Assembly: GCA_013791775.1 (NCBI GenBank)
Contig: VMTE01000022.1
Location: forward strand, 186,001-250,000
Source: Hyphomonas sp.
GTDB lineage: Bacteria; Pseudomonadota; Alphaproteobacteria; Caulobacterales; Hyphomonadaceae
Reading direction: 5' to 3'
DNA: 64,000 nucleotides
This document shows positions 45,843 through 59,051 of this stretch, piece by piece. Position 1 is the first letter of the stretch. Each line of letters starts with the position of its first letter. The position numbers and the translations under genes were made by a program. The notes beneath the pieces are model-generated. The model searched no databases, was not told the origin of the DNA, and saw nothing but the letters and a program-made list of their open reading frames with translations.

Positions 45843-47282
45843 ATGACCCAGGAACTTAAACCGCGAATCCTCGTCTTCGGAGTCGGCGGCGCGGGCGGCA
45901 ATGCGATCAACAACATGATCGAGGCGAACCTGCAGGGCGTCGAATTCATCGTCGCCAACACGGACGCCCAGGCCCTCTCGCGTTCGCGCGCCGAAAGCTG
46001 CCTGCAGCTCGGCATCGGCACCACGTCAGGCCTTGGCGCTGGTGCGCGCCCGGAAATCGGCGCCAGGGCGGCTGAAGAATCCATCGACGAAATCCGCGCC
46101 CGCCTCGAAGGCGCGCACATGGTGTTCATCGCGGCCGGCATGGGCGGCGGCACCGGCACCGGCGCGGCGCCGATCATCGCCCGCGCGGCGCAGGAAATGG
46201 GCATCCTCACCATCGCCGTCATCACCAAGCCCTTCGGCTTTGAAGGCGCCCACCGCATGCGCCTTGCCGAAGACGGCCTGTCCCGCATCCGCGGCCATGT
46301 CGACACGATGATCGTCGTGCCGAACCAGAACCTGTTCCGCATCGCCAACGACAAGACGACCTTTGCCGATGCCTTCCGCATGGCCGACGACGTGCTCTAT
46401 TCCGGCGTGCGCGGCATCACCGACCTGATCGTCATGCCCGGCCTGATCAACCTCGACTTCGCCGATGTCAGCGCCATCATGCGCGGCATGGGCACGGCTT
46501 TGATGGGCATGGGCGAAGCCACCGGCGAAGGCCGCGCACTGGAAGCCGCCCGCCGCGCCATCGACAATCCGCTGCTGGACGACATCACGATCAAGGGCGC
46601 CCGCGGCGTGCTGGTGAACATCACCGGCGGCTATGACATGACGCTGTTCGAACTTGACGAGGCGGCCAACGAAATCCGCCGCGAAGTCGATCCGAACGCT
46701 AACATCATCCTCGGCTCGGCTTTCGATCCCCAGCTCGAAGGCCGCATCCGGGTCTCGGTGGTGGCCGCCGGGCTTGACGCTGCGGCGCGGCGCCTGCCCG
46801 TCGCCCAGCCGATCCTCCAGCGCCCGGTCGAAGCCGAACCGGCGGACCTGGAAACCGAAGCCGGCGATATCGCCGCGATGGACGATGCCGAAGACGATCC
46901 GAACGACGTGGCCGAAGAGGCTGTTGCCTTTGAAGCCGGCGGACAGGATGACAGCGCCGACGAGCGCCCCCGGGTTGTGACGCCGCCGCGCCACGTGGCC
47001 GCGCCCGCAGTTCCGGCCGCCGCCGTATTCAGCGAGCGCACCGACGCCCCTGCCCCGGACCGCCCCGCCCGCGATGGCGCGCCCGCCTCGTCGGGCTTTG
47101 CGAATCTGTTCGGCTGGCGCCGGCCGGCGCCGCAGGGTCAGAACGATACCGACCCGGCGCCCCACGGCGCACTGCCCGCCTCGCCGATCATCTCGTCGCC
47201 GGATGACCATCCCGAGCCCGCCGCTTTCGACGACGCCGATCTGGAGATTCCCGCCTTCCTGCGCCGGTCTGCCAATCATTGA
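45843..47282 (+). CDS. ftsZ: Cell division protein FtsZ
   Basis: 479 residues, tubulin-like GTPase forming the Z ring. N-terminal [20 protein letters not shown], tubulin signature GGGTGTG at 101-107, T7 loop [14 protein letters not shown] long Ala/Pro/Asp-rich linker from about 320 leads to the conserved tail [13 protein letters not shown] that binds FtsA and other partners. The ATG at 45843 has GAGG six bases upstream; earlier Met codons lie in the region with the CtrA-like site. Confidence 0.98.
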   Translation: MTQELKPRILVFGVGGAGGNAINNMIEANLQGVEFIVANTDAQALSRSRAESCLQLGIGTTSGLGAGARPEIGARAAEESIDEIRARLEGAHMVFIAAGMGGGTGTGAAPIIARAAQEMGILTIAVITKPFGFEGAHRMRLAEDGLSRIRGHVDTMIVVPNQNLFRIANDKTTFADAFRMADDVLYSGVRGITDLIVMPGLINLDFADVSAIMRGMGTALMGMGEATGEGRALEAARRAIDNPLLDDITIKGARGVLVNITGGYDMTLFELDEAANEIRREVDPNANIILGSAFDPQLEGRIRVSVVAAGLDAAARRLPVAQPILQRPVEAEPADLETEAGDIAAMDDAEDDPNDVAEEAVAFEAGGQDDSADERPRVVTPPRHVAAPAVPAAAVFSERTDAPAPDRPARDGAPASSGFANLFGWRRPAPQGQNDTDPAPHGALPASPIISSPDDHPEPAAFDDADLEIPAFLRRSANH

Positions 47283-47463
47283 GCCGCCAGTGTGATCTTC
47301 GGGCGACACATTTCCGGAAGATTAAAACCGCATAAAATCAATGCTCTAACGCTTCACCGGCGCCCGGCCTGTAATAAGGCGAAACAACCCGTGTTTTGAG
47401 TGGCACCGGCCGGCAGGCCATGTAGGTCCAAAGGCTTTTACCTACCGGGCTGAGGATCGATCC

Positions 47464-48375
47464 ATGGCAGTTGAACGGCAGACCACCATTGCGCGCAAGG
47501 TAAGCTGTGCCGGCATCGGCGTGCACAGCGGCGCCCGCGCGCGTCTGACGATGCTGCCGGCGGTGGTCAATTCGGGCATCCGTTTCGTCCGCGTCGATGT
47601 TCCGGAAGGTACCGGCGAAATCCTCGCCCACGCAGAGTCCGTTTCCGATACGCAGCTGGGCACGACGCTGTCCAACGAAGAGGGCGTTTCGGTCGCCGTG
47701 GTCGAACACCTGCTCGCCGCCATTGCCGGCCTCGGCATCGACAACCTCGTCATCGAGATCGACGGTCCGGAAGTCCCGATCATGGATGGCTCGTCCTCGG
47801 TCTTCTACGAACTGATGATGATGGCCGGCCTGAAGGCGCAGGGCGCTGCCCGCCGCCGGATCCGCATCCTCGAAACCATCGAAGTGCGGGACGGTCCAAA
47901 ACACGCCGTCCTGTCGCCGTCAGACCATGACGTGCTGACCTTGCGTGCCCGCATCGAATACGACGACGCCCACATCGGCGTGCAGCAGATGGCCATGCGC
48001 CTCGCGCCCGGCATGTTTGCCCGCGACCTCGCCTTTGCCCGCACCTACGGCTTCGCGCGGGATGTCGAGATGCTGCGTTCGATGGGCCTGGCCCGGGGCG
48101 GTTCGCTCGACAACGCGGTCGTCATCGGCGAAAACGGCGTGATGAACCCGGAAGGCCTGCGCAGCGAGGACGAATTCGTCCGCCACAAGATGCTGGACGC
48201 CGTGGGCGACCTGATGCTCGCCGGCGCGCCGATCGCCGGGAACTATGACGCCGTTCAGCCGGGCCACGGCCTGAACAATCGTCTCGTGCGGGCCCTGCTG
48301 GCGACACCGTCGGCCTGGTGCTGGGAAGAGGCCGGTGCGCCGGCGGTCCTGGACGAAGTCCGCGCCGCCGTCTGA
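47464..48375 (+). CDS. lpxC: UDP-3-O-acyl-N-acetylglucosamine deacetylase
   Basis: 303 residues; zinc enzyme of the committed step of lipid A synthesis. N-terminal RQTTIARKVSCAGIGVHSG, zinc ligand His82 in VEHLLAAIAGLG, then DGPEVPIMDGSS, and second metal segment with His241 and Asp245 in HKMLDAVGD. Cytosolic. It follows ftsZ by 181 bases; I saw no clear terminator or promoter in that gap. Usual position after ftsZ. Confidence 0.97.
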   Translation: MAVERQTTIARKVSCAGIGVHSGARARLTMLPAVVNSGIRFVRVDVPEGTGEILAHAESVSDTQLGTTLSNEEGVSVAVVEHLLAAIAGLGIDNLVIEIDGPEVPIMDGSSSVFYELMMMAGLKAQGAARRRIRILETIEVRDGPKHAVLSPSDHDVLTLRARIEYDDAHIGVQQMAMRLAPGMFARDLAFARTYGFARDVEMLRSMGLARGGSLDNAVVIGENGVMNPEGLRSEDEFVRHKMLDAVGDLMLAGAPIAGNYDAVQPGHGLNNRLVRALLATPSAWCWEEAGAPAVLDEVRAAV

Positions 48376-48493
48376 CTCTCCTCCAGCCGGGCGCCGCAGC
48401 GGCAGGTCTGCCATTCGGGCCTTGGAAACCGAGGCCCATTCGCGCTAAGCAAACAGGCCAATCCGATCCCGCTGCACAGACAGGCCGCTTTCC

Positions 48494-49327
48494 ATGTCCA
48501 GACTCACCTCCCTGCCCTTGGCATTTGCCGTCTGCGCCCTCGCCCTTGGCGGCTGCCAGTCCACGAAGCGCAATGCCGAGTTGGCCTATGTCGAGCGCCC
48601 GGTCGAGCAGCTGTACAATCAGGCGGCCGCGAAACTCGATTCGCGCGACTTTCCGAACGCCATCCTCCTCTTCTCCGAAGTGGAGCGCCAGCACCCCTAT
48701 TCGGAGTGGGCGCGCAAATCGATGGTGATGTCGGCCTACGCTTCCTACAAGACCCGCGACTATACGACGGCGCTCGCCGCCACAGAGCGCTATCTCGCGC
48801 TGCACCCGGGCGGTTCGGAAGCCGAGTACGCCTATTATCTCACGGCCCTGTGCTATTTCGACCAGATCACCGATGTCGGCCGCGACCAGGCGACGACCGA
48901 GCAGGCCCGCACTGCGCTGAACGACATCGTGCGCCGCTTCCCCGAGAGCGAGTATGCCAAGGATGCCCGCATCAAGCTCGACATGGTCAACGACCAGCTG
49001 GCCGGCAAGGAAATGACCGTCGGCCGCTGGTACCTGCGCTCCAACCAGACGCTGGCCGCCGTGAACCGTTTCCGCAATGTCGTTGAAACCTACCAGACGA
49101 CCAGCCACGCGCCGGAAGCGCTGCACCGCCTCGTCGAAGCCTACCTGACGCTCGGCCTCAAGGACCAGGCGCTCGCGGCTGGCGCAACGCTCGGCTACAA
49201 CTATCCCGACACCGACTGGTACAAGATGAGCTATCGTCTGCTCACGAACGAAGGGGTCGATCTTGAAGCCGTCAGCGCTTCGCAGCGCCGCACCCTGATC
49301 CAGCGCCTGATCCCCGGCGGCAAGTAA
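48494..49327 (+). CDS. bamD: Outer membrane assembly lipoprotein BamD
   Basis: 277 residues. Lipobox LALGGC (Cys21), then five TPR-like repeats (LYNQAAAKLDSRDFPNAILL, SYKTRDYTTALAATERYLAL). Essential part of the BAM complex in other proteobacteria. Its 3' end is 10 bases from the convergent ligA end. Confidence 0.95.
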   Translation: MSRLTSLPLAFAVCALALGGCQSTKRNAELAYVERPVEQLYNQAAAKLDSRDFPNAILLFSEVERQHPYSEWARKSMVMSAYASYKTRDYTTALAATERYLALHPGGSEAEYAYYLTALCYFDQITDVGRDQATTEQARTALNDIVRRFPESEYAKDARIKLDMVNDQLAGKEMTVGRWYLRSNQTLAAVNRFRNVVETYQTTSHAPEALHRLVEAYLTLGLKDQALAAGATLGYNYPDTDWYKMSYRLLTNEGVDLEAVSASQRRTLIQRLIPGGK

Positions 49328-49337
49328 GCGGCGAGGC

Positions 49338-53125
<3,788 letters not shown>

Positions 53126-53235
53126 GGCCCGCTCGTACCATAAGAACAAAAGCAGAACAATCAGAATCTCACTTGCGCCGCCTCCGGGCTTGCTTGCATC
53201 CTGCCCCGGCGCGGCTTGCGGCCGGGGGATACCGA

Positions 53236-53949
53236 TTGAATGTTCGTACCGCCTTGATCAGAGCCGCCGGCTGGACCGGGCTGGGCCTGTTGTCCTTTCT
53301 GGTCTGCGGTTTCTGGTACGTCGGCGCGGCCTGGGTTTCCGGCATGCTGCCAAGCGCCGGGAAGTCAGCCCAGGTTCCGCCCGGCAAGCCGCCCGCCTAT
53401 CTCTGCGAAGCCGCCTTCCACACCGACATCGCCCTGCCGCTCGACGGCGAGATCGCCAACTGGCGCAAAGACTTCCGCGGCTACCTGCCCGACTACCTGC
53501 CGCGTGACACCTATCTCCTCTTCGGCTGGGGCGATTCGGTCTTCTTCACGAAAGTTCTGTATCCGGAAGACCTGACGCTCCCGCGCGGCCTGTCGGCCCT
53601 CGCCGGGATGAACCCCGTCGCCATGCGCATCGTGCCCGTTTACGGCTCCGATGTGCGCGACGTGTGCAAACCCCTCCCCGGCGGGCAGGACACCAAGCGC
53701 GTCCTGATCGACGAGATCCGGGCGAGCCTGAAACGCAACGCCGAAGGCGCCTATGTCCAGATCGACACGGCCGTGCCCGGCGAGTTGCTGCTCGCGGCCA
53801 GGGGCCGCTACAGCCCCTTCAATACGTGCAACCAGTGGACCGCCCGCGTGCTGGGACGCGCGGGCCTGCCGCGCGCCACCTTCGCCCCGTTCGCCTGGAG
53901 CGTGACCCACCCCCTGAACCTCTCCGCCGCCGCCCGCCCCGATGAGTGA
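53236..53949 (+). CDS. DUF2459 (urease-associated-like) membrane-anchored protein
   Basis: 237 residues. An N-terminal transmembrane helix (AGWTGLGLLSFLVCGFWYVG) and the conserved segments HTDIALPL, LFGWGDSVFF, and NTCNQWTARVLGRAGLP, as in TIGR02117/DUF2459 proteins. Function unknown. The TTG at 53236 is preferred because GGGGGAT lies upstream; the ATG at 53173 has no site and overlaps recN's promoter region. Its end overlaps the next gene by eight bases. Confidence 0.82.
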   Translation: MNVRTALIRAAGWTGLGLLSFLVCGFWYVGAAWVSGMLPSAGKSAQVPPGKPPAYLCEAAFHTDIALPLDGEIANWRKDFRGYLPDYLPRDTYLLFGWGDSVFFTKVLYPEDLTLPRGLSALAGMNPVAMRIVPVYGSDVRDVCKPLPGGQDTKRVLIDEIRASLKRNAEGAYVQIDTAVPGELLLAARGRYSPFNTCNQWTARVLGRAGLPRATFAPFAWSVTHPLNLSAAARPDE

Positions 53950-55057
53950 GCGCCCCTGCCCCGAATGGTACGCAAAGCCCCAGCTTGGCATCTTCATCCA
54001 TTGGGGCATCTTCACGGTCCCCGCCTGGGCGCCGCGCGGCCGCGCCATCCACACGCTGACCGGCGACGATTACGACATGAGCGCGGTGCTTACCCCCTAT
54101 TCGGAATGGTACGAAAACGCGATGCGCGTCGAAGGCAGCGCCACGCGTGCCCGTCACAAGGCGCTCTACGGCGACAAGCCGTACACGGACTTCCGCGCCG
54201 AATTCGATGCTGCCGCCGACGCCCTCGACGCCGAAACCTGGGCGGACTTCTGCGCGGCGTGCGGCGCCGCCTATGTCGTCTTTGTCACCAAGCACCACGA
54301 CGGCTACTGCCTCTGGCCCACGAACGTGCCCAACCCTCACCGGCCGGGCTGGAACACGGTCCGCGATTTCACCGGCGAACTCGCCGCCGCCGTCCGTGCG
54401 CGCGGACTGCGCTTCGGTGTCTATTATTCTGGCGGACTCGACTGGACATTCCGCAACACCCCGATCGCCAATATCGGCGACATGTTCGGCTGCGTGCCGA
54501 CGGAAGAAGACTACCGCGCTTACGCGCTCGCCCAAGCCAGGGAGCTCATTGACCGCTACAAGCCTTCGGTCTTCTGGAACGACATCTGCTGGCCGGATCT
54601 CGGCGGCGTCGTCGCCCTGCACGATTATTACCATGCCGCCGTGCCGGACGGCGTGACCAATGACCGCTGGTTCGCCGTCAGCGACTTCTTCACCTCGCTG
54701 CGTGACCCCGCCGCCCGCGCCGGCTTCAACGCCATGCTGAAAGCCCGCACCGCCAGCGGCGAGCAGGAGGAAACCCCCGCCCCCTTCGGTGACTTCCGCT
54801 GCGTCGAATTCGGCCTCGGCGCCATTCCGAAAGAACAGAAATGGGAATCCTGCCGAGGTCTCGGTCTCGGCTTCGGCTACAATACGGATGAGTTGCCGGA
54901 AGATTTCCTCGACGCGCAAGGCCTGATCGATCTCTACACGGACGTCACCGCAAAGCGCGGCAACCTCCTGATCAATATCGGCCCCCGCGCCGATGGCTCG
55001 ATCCCTGATATCCAGTCAAGGCCGCTGCTGGCGCTCGGCAAACACCTGAGGGGTTGA
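53942..55057 (+). CDS. GH29-type alpha-L-fucosidase-like protein
   Basis: 371 residues, TIM-barrel. N-terminal GIFIHWGIFTVPAWAPRG and YVVFVTKHHDGYCLWPT are GH29 signatures, as is the nucleophile strand PSVFWNDICWPD (Asp). The end INIGPRADGSIPD is typical. There is no signal peptide, unlike most fucosidases, so it may be cytosolic. It lacks the C-terminal beta-sandwich of long members. Coupled to the DUF2459 gene; fucose utilisation genes are not nearby, so the substrate is uncertain. Confidence 0.87.
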   Translation: MSERPCPEWYAKPQLGIFIHWGIFTVPAWAPRGRAIHTLTGDDYDMSAVLTPYSEWYENAMRVEGSATRARHKALYGDKPYTDFRAEFDAAADALDAETWADFCAACGAAYVVFVTKHHDGYCLWPTNVPNPHRPGWNTVRDFTGELAAAVRARGLRFGVYYSGGLDWTFRNTPIANIGDMFGCVPTEEDYRAYALAQARELIDRYKPSVFWNDICWPDLGGVVALHDYYHAAVPDGVTNDRWFAVSDFFTSLRDPAARAGFNAMLKARTASGEQEETPAPFGDFRCVEFGLGAIPKEQKWESCRGLGLGFGYNTDELPEDFLDAQGLIDLYTDVTAKRGNLLINIGPRADGSIPDIQSRPLLALGKHLRG

Positions 55058-55059
55058 AC

Positions 55060-55515
55060 TCAACCTGCCCGCTTCGCCCTTGCGAGCGGTTCGACAAGCA
55101 CCGCCACCGGCTTGCGCCGCCCGCCATACCGGCCCTTGAAGCGCACCGTCTGGCCAATTCGCGGCGCGCGCTTGAAGTCTGCCGCCTGGAAGCGGACATG
55201 CCCCTTCACCCGGTCGCAGCGGATATAGCCGAACGCCTTGTGGCGATCATAGTGGATCACATTGCCGGAAATCCATTCCTCCGGATCAAGATCCGGCGCC
55301 GCGCGCGCAGCTGTCTTCGCGTGCGCCTTGACCGCAACCGGCCCGGACACCGCCGCCTGCGGCGCGCGCTTCCTGCCGAACGCCGCCAGCAGCATCCACG
55401 CCAGCACGATGAAACACACCGCGAACCCGCCGGCGAGAACCGCCAGCTTCACGCTATCACTCCAGTCTGCAGGCAACAGTTCCAGCGCTCGGCCAAGCAT
55501 CTGATCAGGTTCCAA
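55060..55515 (-). CDS. Membrane-anchored cold-shock-like (OB-fold) protein
   Basis: 151 residues. One transmembrane helix (VLAGGFAVCFIVLAWMLLAA) near 27-46, an Ala-rich linker, then a CSD-like domain: GNVIHYDRHKAFGYIRCDR, HVRFQAADFKRAPRIGQTV, FKGRYGGRRKPVAVLV. The RNP1-like aromatic motif KAFGYIRCD corresponds to the KGFGFI pattern. It might bind nucleic acid at the membrane. The ATG at 55515 precedes a hydrophilic segment; the ribosome site is AGGGAGGC-like upstream. Convergent with the GH29 gene. Confidence 0.7.
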   Translation of the reverse strand: MEPDQMLGRALELLPADWSDSVKLAVLAGGFAVCFIVLAWMLLAAFGRKRAPQAAVSGPVAVKAHAKTAARAAPDLDPEEWISGNVIHYDRHKAFGYIRCDRVKGHVRFQAADFKRAPRIGQTVRFKGRYGGRRKPVAVLVEPLARAKRAG

Positions 55516-55607
55516 GGCAGCCTCCCTAAAGCTGACCCTGATTAGGAGACTCCCCCGCCTTCACCTAGCCCGCCGCGCGCATCTGCCTTGAAAAATCAGC
55601 CCCTGCC

Positions 55608-57419
55608 TCAAATCCGGGCACACGCCGCCTTCAGCCAGTCCTTCGCCTCGCCGTCGAGCTTCCGGCTCAGCAGTTTCCAGACGCGCTTGTGGTACTCGTT
55701 GACGTATTTCCGCTCGTCCTTCGACAGCAGCTTCACGTCGATCAGCCCCCGCGCGAGCGGCGCAAAGGTCAGGCATTCAAACCCGAGCATCGGGATCTCC
55801 CCGCCGGGAATGTTCTCGGCGGGGGTCACGTATTGCAGGTTCTCGATGCGGATGCCGTACTCGCCCGCCTTGTAGAAGCCCGGCTCGTTCGAGACGATCA
55901 TCCCCGGCGTCATCGGCACCGCGTTCCACACCTTGGCAATCCGGTGCGGGCCCTCGTGCACGCCGAGATAAACCCCGACGCCGTGGCCCGTGCCGTGCTG
56001 GTAGTCCAGCCCCGCCTGCCACAGCGCATGGCGCGCCAGGATATCGAGATGCGTGCCGGTCGTCCCCGCCGGGAAGCGCACCGCCGCAAGCGCGATATGC
56101 CCCTTCAGCACCAGCGTATAGTGCCGGATCATGTCCTCCGAGGGCGGACCAATCGGCACCGTACGCGTCACGTCCGTCGTGCCGTCGAGATACTGCCCGC
56201 CGGAGTCGATCAGGAACAGCGAGCCGCGCGCGAGCTTCCGGTTCGACGCGGTCGAGACCCGGTAATGCGGCAGCGCGCCGTTCGGCCCCGCGCCGGAGAT
56301 CGACGGGAAGGACAGGTCATTCAGGTTGCCGAGGTCCTCGCGGAAGGCTTCCAGCTTCATCACCGTGTCGATCTCGGTGACCTCGCCGCTCTGTGCCTCG
56401 GTATCCAGCCAGTGCAGGAAACGCGTCAACGCAACCCCGTCGCGGACATGCGCCGCAGCCGTGCCCTTGATCTCCGCCGCGTTCTTGCACGCGCGCGGCA
56501 GCGCCACCGGATCGCGCTGGCGCAGGATTTTCGCCCCCGCCGCGCCCAGCCGGTCAAAGAACCAGGCCGAGGCCACGTCCGGGTCGAGGCTCACCGTCTT
56601 GCCCGACAGCGACGCGAGCCCGTCCTCCAGTTGCGACAGCGGCCGCAGCGTGACCGTATTGCCGAGATGCCGGCGCAGCGCGCCGTCGGTCTTCGCCTCG
56701 TCGATGAACAGCTCCGCCGATCCGTCCGTATACAGAATGGCCCGCCCCAGCGGCAGCGGCGTGCAGCTCACGTCCCCGCCCCGGATATTGAACGCCCAGG
56801 CGAGCGAGGCCGGCGAGGTCAGCACCGCTGCCTCCGCCCCGTCCCGCTTGAGCTGCGCGCCGATGGCGTCCAGCTTGTCGGTGTGCGCGGCGCCGGCATG
56901 CTTGACCGCGTGCGGCACCACCTTTTCCATCGGCTGCGGCGGCCTGCCCTTCCAGGCCAGGTCAATCGGGTTCTCGGCCACCGCCACCAGTTCGCAGCCC
57001 GCCTTTGCCGCCGCCGCGCCCAGCGCCGCCACATCGTTCGGGCTCATCAGGCGCGGATCGTAACCGACCCGCTTGCCCTTCAACTCCTGCTTCGCCAGCC
57101 AGCCAAACGCGCCGGGATCCGGAATCCCTTCCACATCCACCAGCGCCGGATCGGTCTGGTCCGCCGCCTGCAGCGTGTAGCGCCCGTCTGCAAACAGCAC
57201 CGCCTTGTCCGTGAACACGAACGCCGCCCCGAATGAGCCGGTAAACCCGGTCGCCCAGGCCAGGCGCTCATTGGCGTCCGGCAGGTATTCGTTCTGGTAC
57301 TCGTCGTCATGCGGCACATAGAGCCCGTCGAGGCCCTGCGCGGCGAGTTCACGGCGAAGCAGCGGAAGATGGGCCCGGCCGTCCTGCGGCCCACCCTTGA
57401 TATCAAATGTCTGTCTCAT
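55608..57419 (-). CDS. Aminopeptidase P-type metallopeptidase (M24B)
   Basis: 603 residues, the long three-domain form. It has N-terminal creatinase domains and a C-terminal pita-bread catalytic domain. Metal ligands are in FLIDSGGQYLDGTTDVTRTV (two Asp), HGTGHGVGVYLGVHEGP (His), ISNEPGFY (Glu) and GIRIENLQYV (Glu). It cleaves Xaa-Pro dipeptides at N-termini. No signal peptide; cytosolic. The ATG at 57419 fits, immediately after a short AT-richer intergenic zone. Confidence 0.93.
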   Translation of the reverse strand: MRQTFDIKGGPQDGRAHLPLLRRELAAQGLDGLYVPHDDEYQNEYLPDANERLAWATGFTGSFGAAFVFTDKAVLFADGRYTLQAADQTDPALVDVEGIPDPGAFGWLAKQELKGKRVGYDPRLMSPNDVAALGAAAAKAGCELVAVAENPIDLAWKGRPPQPMEKVVPHAVKHAGAAHTDKLDAIGAQLKRDGAEAAVLTSPASLAWAFNIRGGDVSCTPLPLGRAILYTDGSAELFIDEAKTDGALRRHLGNTVTLRPLSQLEDGLASLSGKTVSLDPDVASAWFFDRLGAAGAKILRQRDPVALPRACKNAAEIKGTAAAHVRDGVALTRFLHWLDTEAQSGEVTEIDTVMKLEAFREDLGNLNDLSFPSISGAGPNGALPHYRVSTASNRKLARGSLFLIDSGGQYLDGTTDVTRTVPIGPPSEDMIRHYTLVLKGHIALAAVRFPAGTTGTHLDILARHALWQAGLDYQHGTGHGVGVYLGVHEGPHRIAKVWNAVPMTPGMIVSNEPGFYKAGEYGIRIENLQYVTPAENIPGGEIPMLGFECLTFAPLARGLIDVKLLSKDERKYVNEYHKRVWKLLSRKLDGEAKDWLKAACARI

Positions 57420-57462
57420 GGGTTCGTCTTAGCCCGATGCGCGGCCGCCGGAAAGCAAGTGA

Positions 57463-57585
57463 GCTATGCAATGTTTCATAGCAAAAGGGCCTTTGCCATA
57501 CTGTTTTGTTTACCTGCCACCCCATATAGGCCGCACACGAACAAATGTTGCACCGCAACAAATTCAGACAAACAAGGTATTAACA
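57463..57585. promoter_or_regulatory. AT-rich control region with two palindromes ahead of a 56-codon gene
   Basis: GCTATG-N8-CATAGC (57463-57482) and TGTTGC-ACC-GCAACA (57546-57560) are perfect inverted repeats in a segment much poorer in GC than its neighbours. The second ends 25 bases before the ATG at 57586 and could be an operator or an mRNA hairpin near the ribosome site. No confident -10/-35 pair was found. Confidence 0.45.
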
Positions 57586-57756
57586 ATGAAAATCGACTTC
57601 AACATCACCCCCGCCGGCGAAATCGCGACCAAGACGGTCCTTAGCCCGGCCCAGGTCACCGCACTGGCTGCTGCCGCCGGCGCTCCGGCTGTTCCGGCCC
57701 GTCTCGATCTGCTCGCCCGCCGCAACATCCGTTGGGCCCGCCGCGACGTACGCTAG
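57586..57756 (+). CDS. Unrecognised 56-residue protein
   Basis: ATG at 57586 with AAGG ten bases upstream, ending TAG at 57756. The protein begins MKIDFNITPAGEIATKTVLS, has an Ala-rich middle (AQVTALAAAAGAPAVPARLD) and a basic end LARRNIRWARRDVR. Codon use is alphaproteobacterial-like in the gene but the upstream control region is AT-rich. It could be a small regulatory or antitoxin-like protein; no family recognised. A hairpin follows 15 bases past its stop. Confidence 0.6.
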   Translation: MKIDFNITPAGEIATKTVLSPAQVTALAAAAGAPAVPARLDLLARRNIRWARRDVR

Positions 57757-57770
57757 TTTTGCATTTATTG

Positions 57771-57807
57771 CTGAAAGGCGACGCTACCGTAAGCGCCTGG
57801 CTTTCAG
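57771..57807. terminator. Hairpin between two small convergent genes
   Basis: CTGAAAG (57771-57777) faces CTTTCAG (57801-57807), with GGCG/CGCC pairing inside the loop. No clean T-run. Probably a bidirectional stop. Confidence 0.45.
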
Positions 57808-57808
57808 C

Positions 57809-57961
57809 TCATTTGCCTTTTCCGCGGCCTGTGTCACCCCGCCCAGGATTCGGAATGGATTCTTTCTGAGTACGGTCAGGGTGCCTCTCAGCGTATTTTT
57901 CCGTGACGAACCTACCGCTGCTAGAGCTTCGGTGGCCAGTGTGGGTTTTGCTCTTACTCAT
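57809..57961 (-). CDS. 50-residue hydrophilic protein of unknown function
   Basis: Begins MSKSKTHTGHRSSSSGRFVT and continues EKYAERHPDRTQKESIPNPG, ending in Gly/Lys. The pattern SSGxFVTxxYAxxHPxxTxxE recurs in many small bacterial proteins, some encoded near phage or toxin-antitoxin genes; function unknown. GGGAGG lies six bases before the ATG and a strong promoter sits just upstream, so it is surely expressed. A longer frame to 58021 crosses the promoter. Confidence 0.78.
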   Translation of the reverse strand: MSKSKTHTGHRSSSSGRFVTEKYAERHPDRTQKESIPNPGRGDTGRGKGK

Positions 57962-57992
57962 ATGGCGCCTCCCTAAACTAGTGGGCGCAATA

Positions 57993-58021
57993 TATATACC
58001 GCTTGCACTACCGCAACACAA
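57993..58021 (-). promoter_or_regulatory. Promoter of the 50-residue protein gene
   Basis: TTGTGT and TATATA with a 17-base spacer on the minus strand; the transcript would start some 25 bases before the ATG at 57961. Best promoter match in this part of the window. Confidence 0.65.
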
Positions 58022-58041
58022 GATATGGTAGATGATCCTAT

Positions 58042-58917
58042 CTAAGATTTTAGAATACCCAGTCCCGCCTTCGCAAACACCAGCGTCGACCAGCCGTCGC
58101 GCTTGATGCGTTTCTGGAACAGCATCCCGTGTCCCTCGAACGCGGTGCGCACCGTCTGCGCCTGATGGTGCAGCAGGCCGGAGAGGATGATCGCCGCCCC
58201 CGGCGCCGACAGCCGCTCGATTTCGGGCGCGAGGCCAATCAGCGGCTTCATCAGGATGTTCGCGAACACCGTGTCATACGGCCCCAGCCGGCGCATGTTG
58301 GGCGTGTTGGCCCCGCGTACATGGTGCACGAAGAAGCGGCTGACCTTGTTCTTCTTTGCGTTCTCCCGCGCCACGAACACCGAGTCCCGGTCGATGTCGC
58401 TGCCGGTCGCCAGCTCCGCGCCGGCCATCAGGGCGGCAATCGCCAGCACGCCGGAGCCGGTGCCGAGATCCAGCACCCGGCCGACCTTGCGGCGCCGGCG
58501 CACCTCTTCGAGCGCCAGCAGGCAGCCGAGCGTGGTGCCATGATGCCCTGTCCCGAAGGCCGGGCCTGCCTCGATCAGCACCGCCGTCTTGCCCGGCGAA
58601 GTCGCCGCGAGCGCATGGCTGCCGACCACCACGAACCGCCTGGCATTCACCGGCGGCAAGCCCTCCAGCGACAGGGTCACCCAGTCGCGCTCGACGATTT
58701 CCTCGATCCGGGCGTTCAGCTCCGGCGCTGCGGCTGCAATGATGGCGACGCATTCTTCCGCTTCTTCCAGCGTTTCGGAAAAGGCATCGAGGCGCCAGGC
58801 GCCGCGTGCATCTTCCTTGGAATCGACGGCGCCGGCCGGTGACGGATCGGCCCAGGCCAGCGCGTCCCAGGCAAGTTCGATGGGCCCACGCGGGCCTCTG
58901 GCAGTGATCTGATACAT
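58042..58917 (-). CDS. prmA: Ribosomal protein L11 methyltransferase
   Basis: 291 residues; trimethylates L11. SAM-binding motif VLDLGTGSGVLAIAALMAGA preceded by FGTGHHGTTLGCLLAL, both PrmA signatures, then GPYDTVFANILMKPLIGLAP. Cytosolic. The start at 58917 fits family length. Confidence 0.95.
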   Translation of the reverse strand: MYQITARGPRGPIELAWDALAWADPSPAGAVDSKEDARGAWRLDAFSETLEEAEECVAIIAAAAPELNARIEEIVERDWVTLSLEGLPPVNARRFVVVGSHALAATSPGKTAVLIEAGPAFGTGHHGTTLGCLLALEEVRRRRKVGRVLDLGTGSGVLAIAALMAGAELATGSDIDRDSVFVARENAKKNKVSRFFVHHVRGANTPNMRRLGPYDTVFANILMKPLIGLAPEIERLSAPGAAIILSGLLHHQAQTVRTAFEGHGMLFQKRIKRDGWSTLVFAKAGLGILKS

Positions 58918-59051
58918 GGCGCGTGGCGTTAGCAGGGCGGCGCCGACATGGAAAGGGCGCGCACCGGCGCATCTGCCGGGGATTTTACCGGAACCTTCGC
59001 GGCGCTGCGGCGTTTACACAGCATCTGAAACACCTGCAAAGGAGCGACCTC

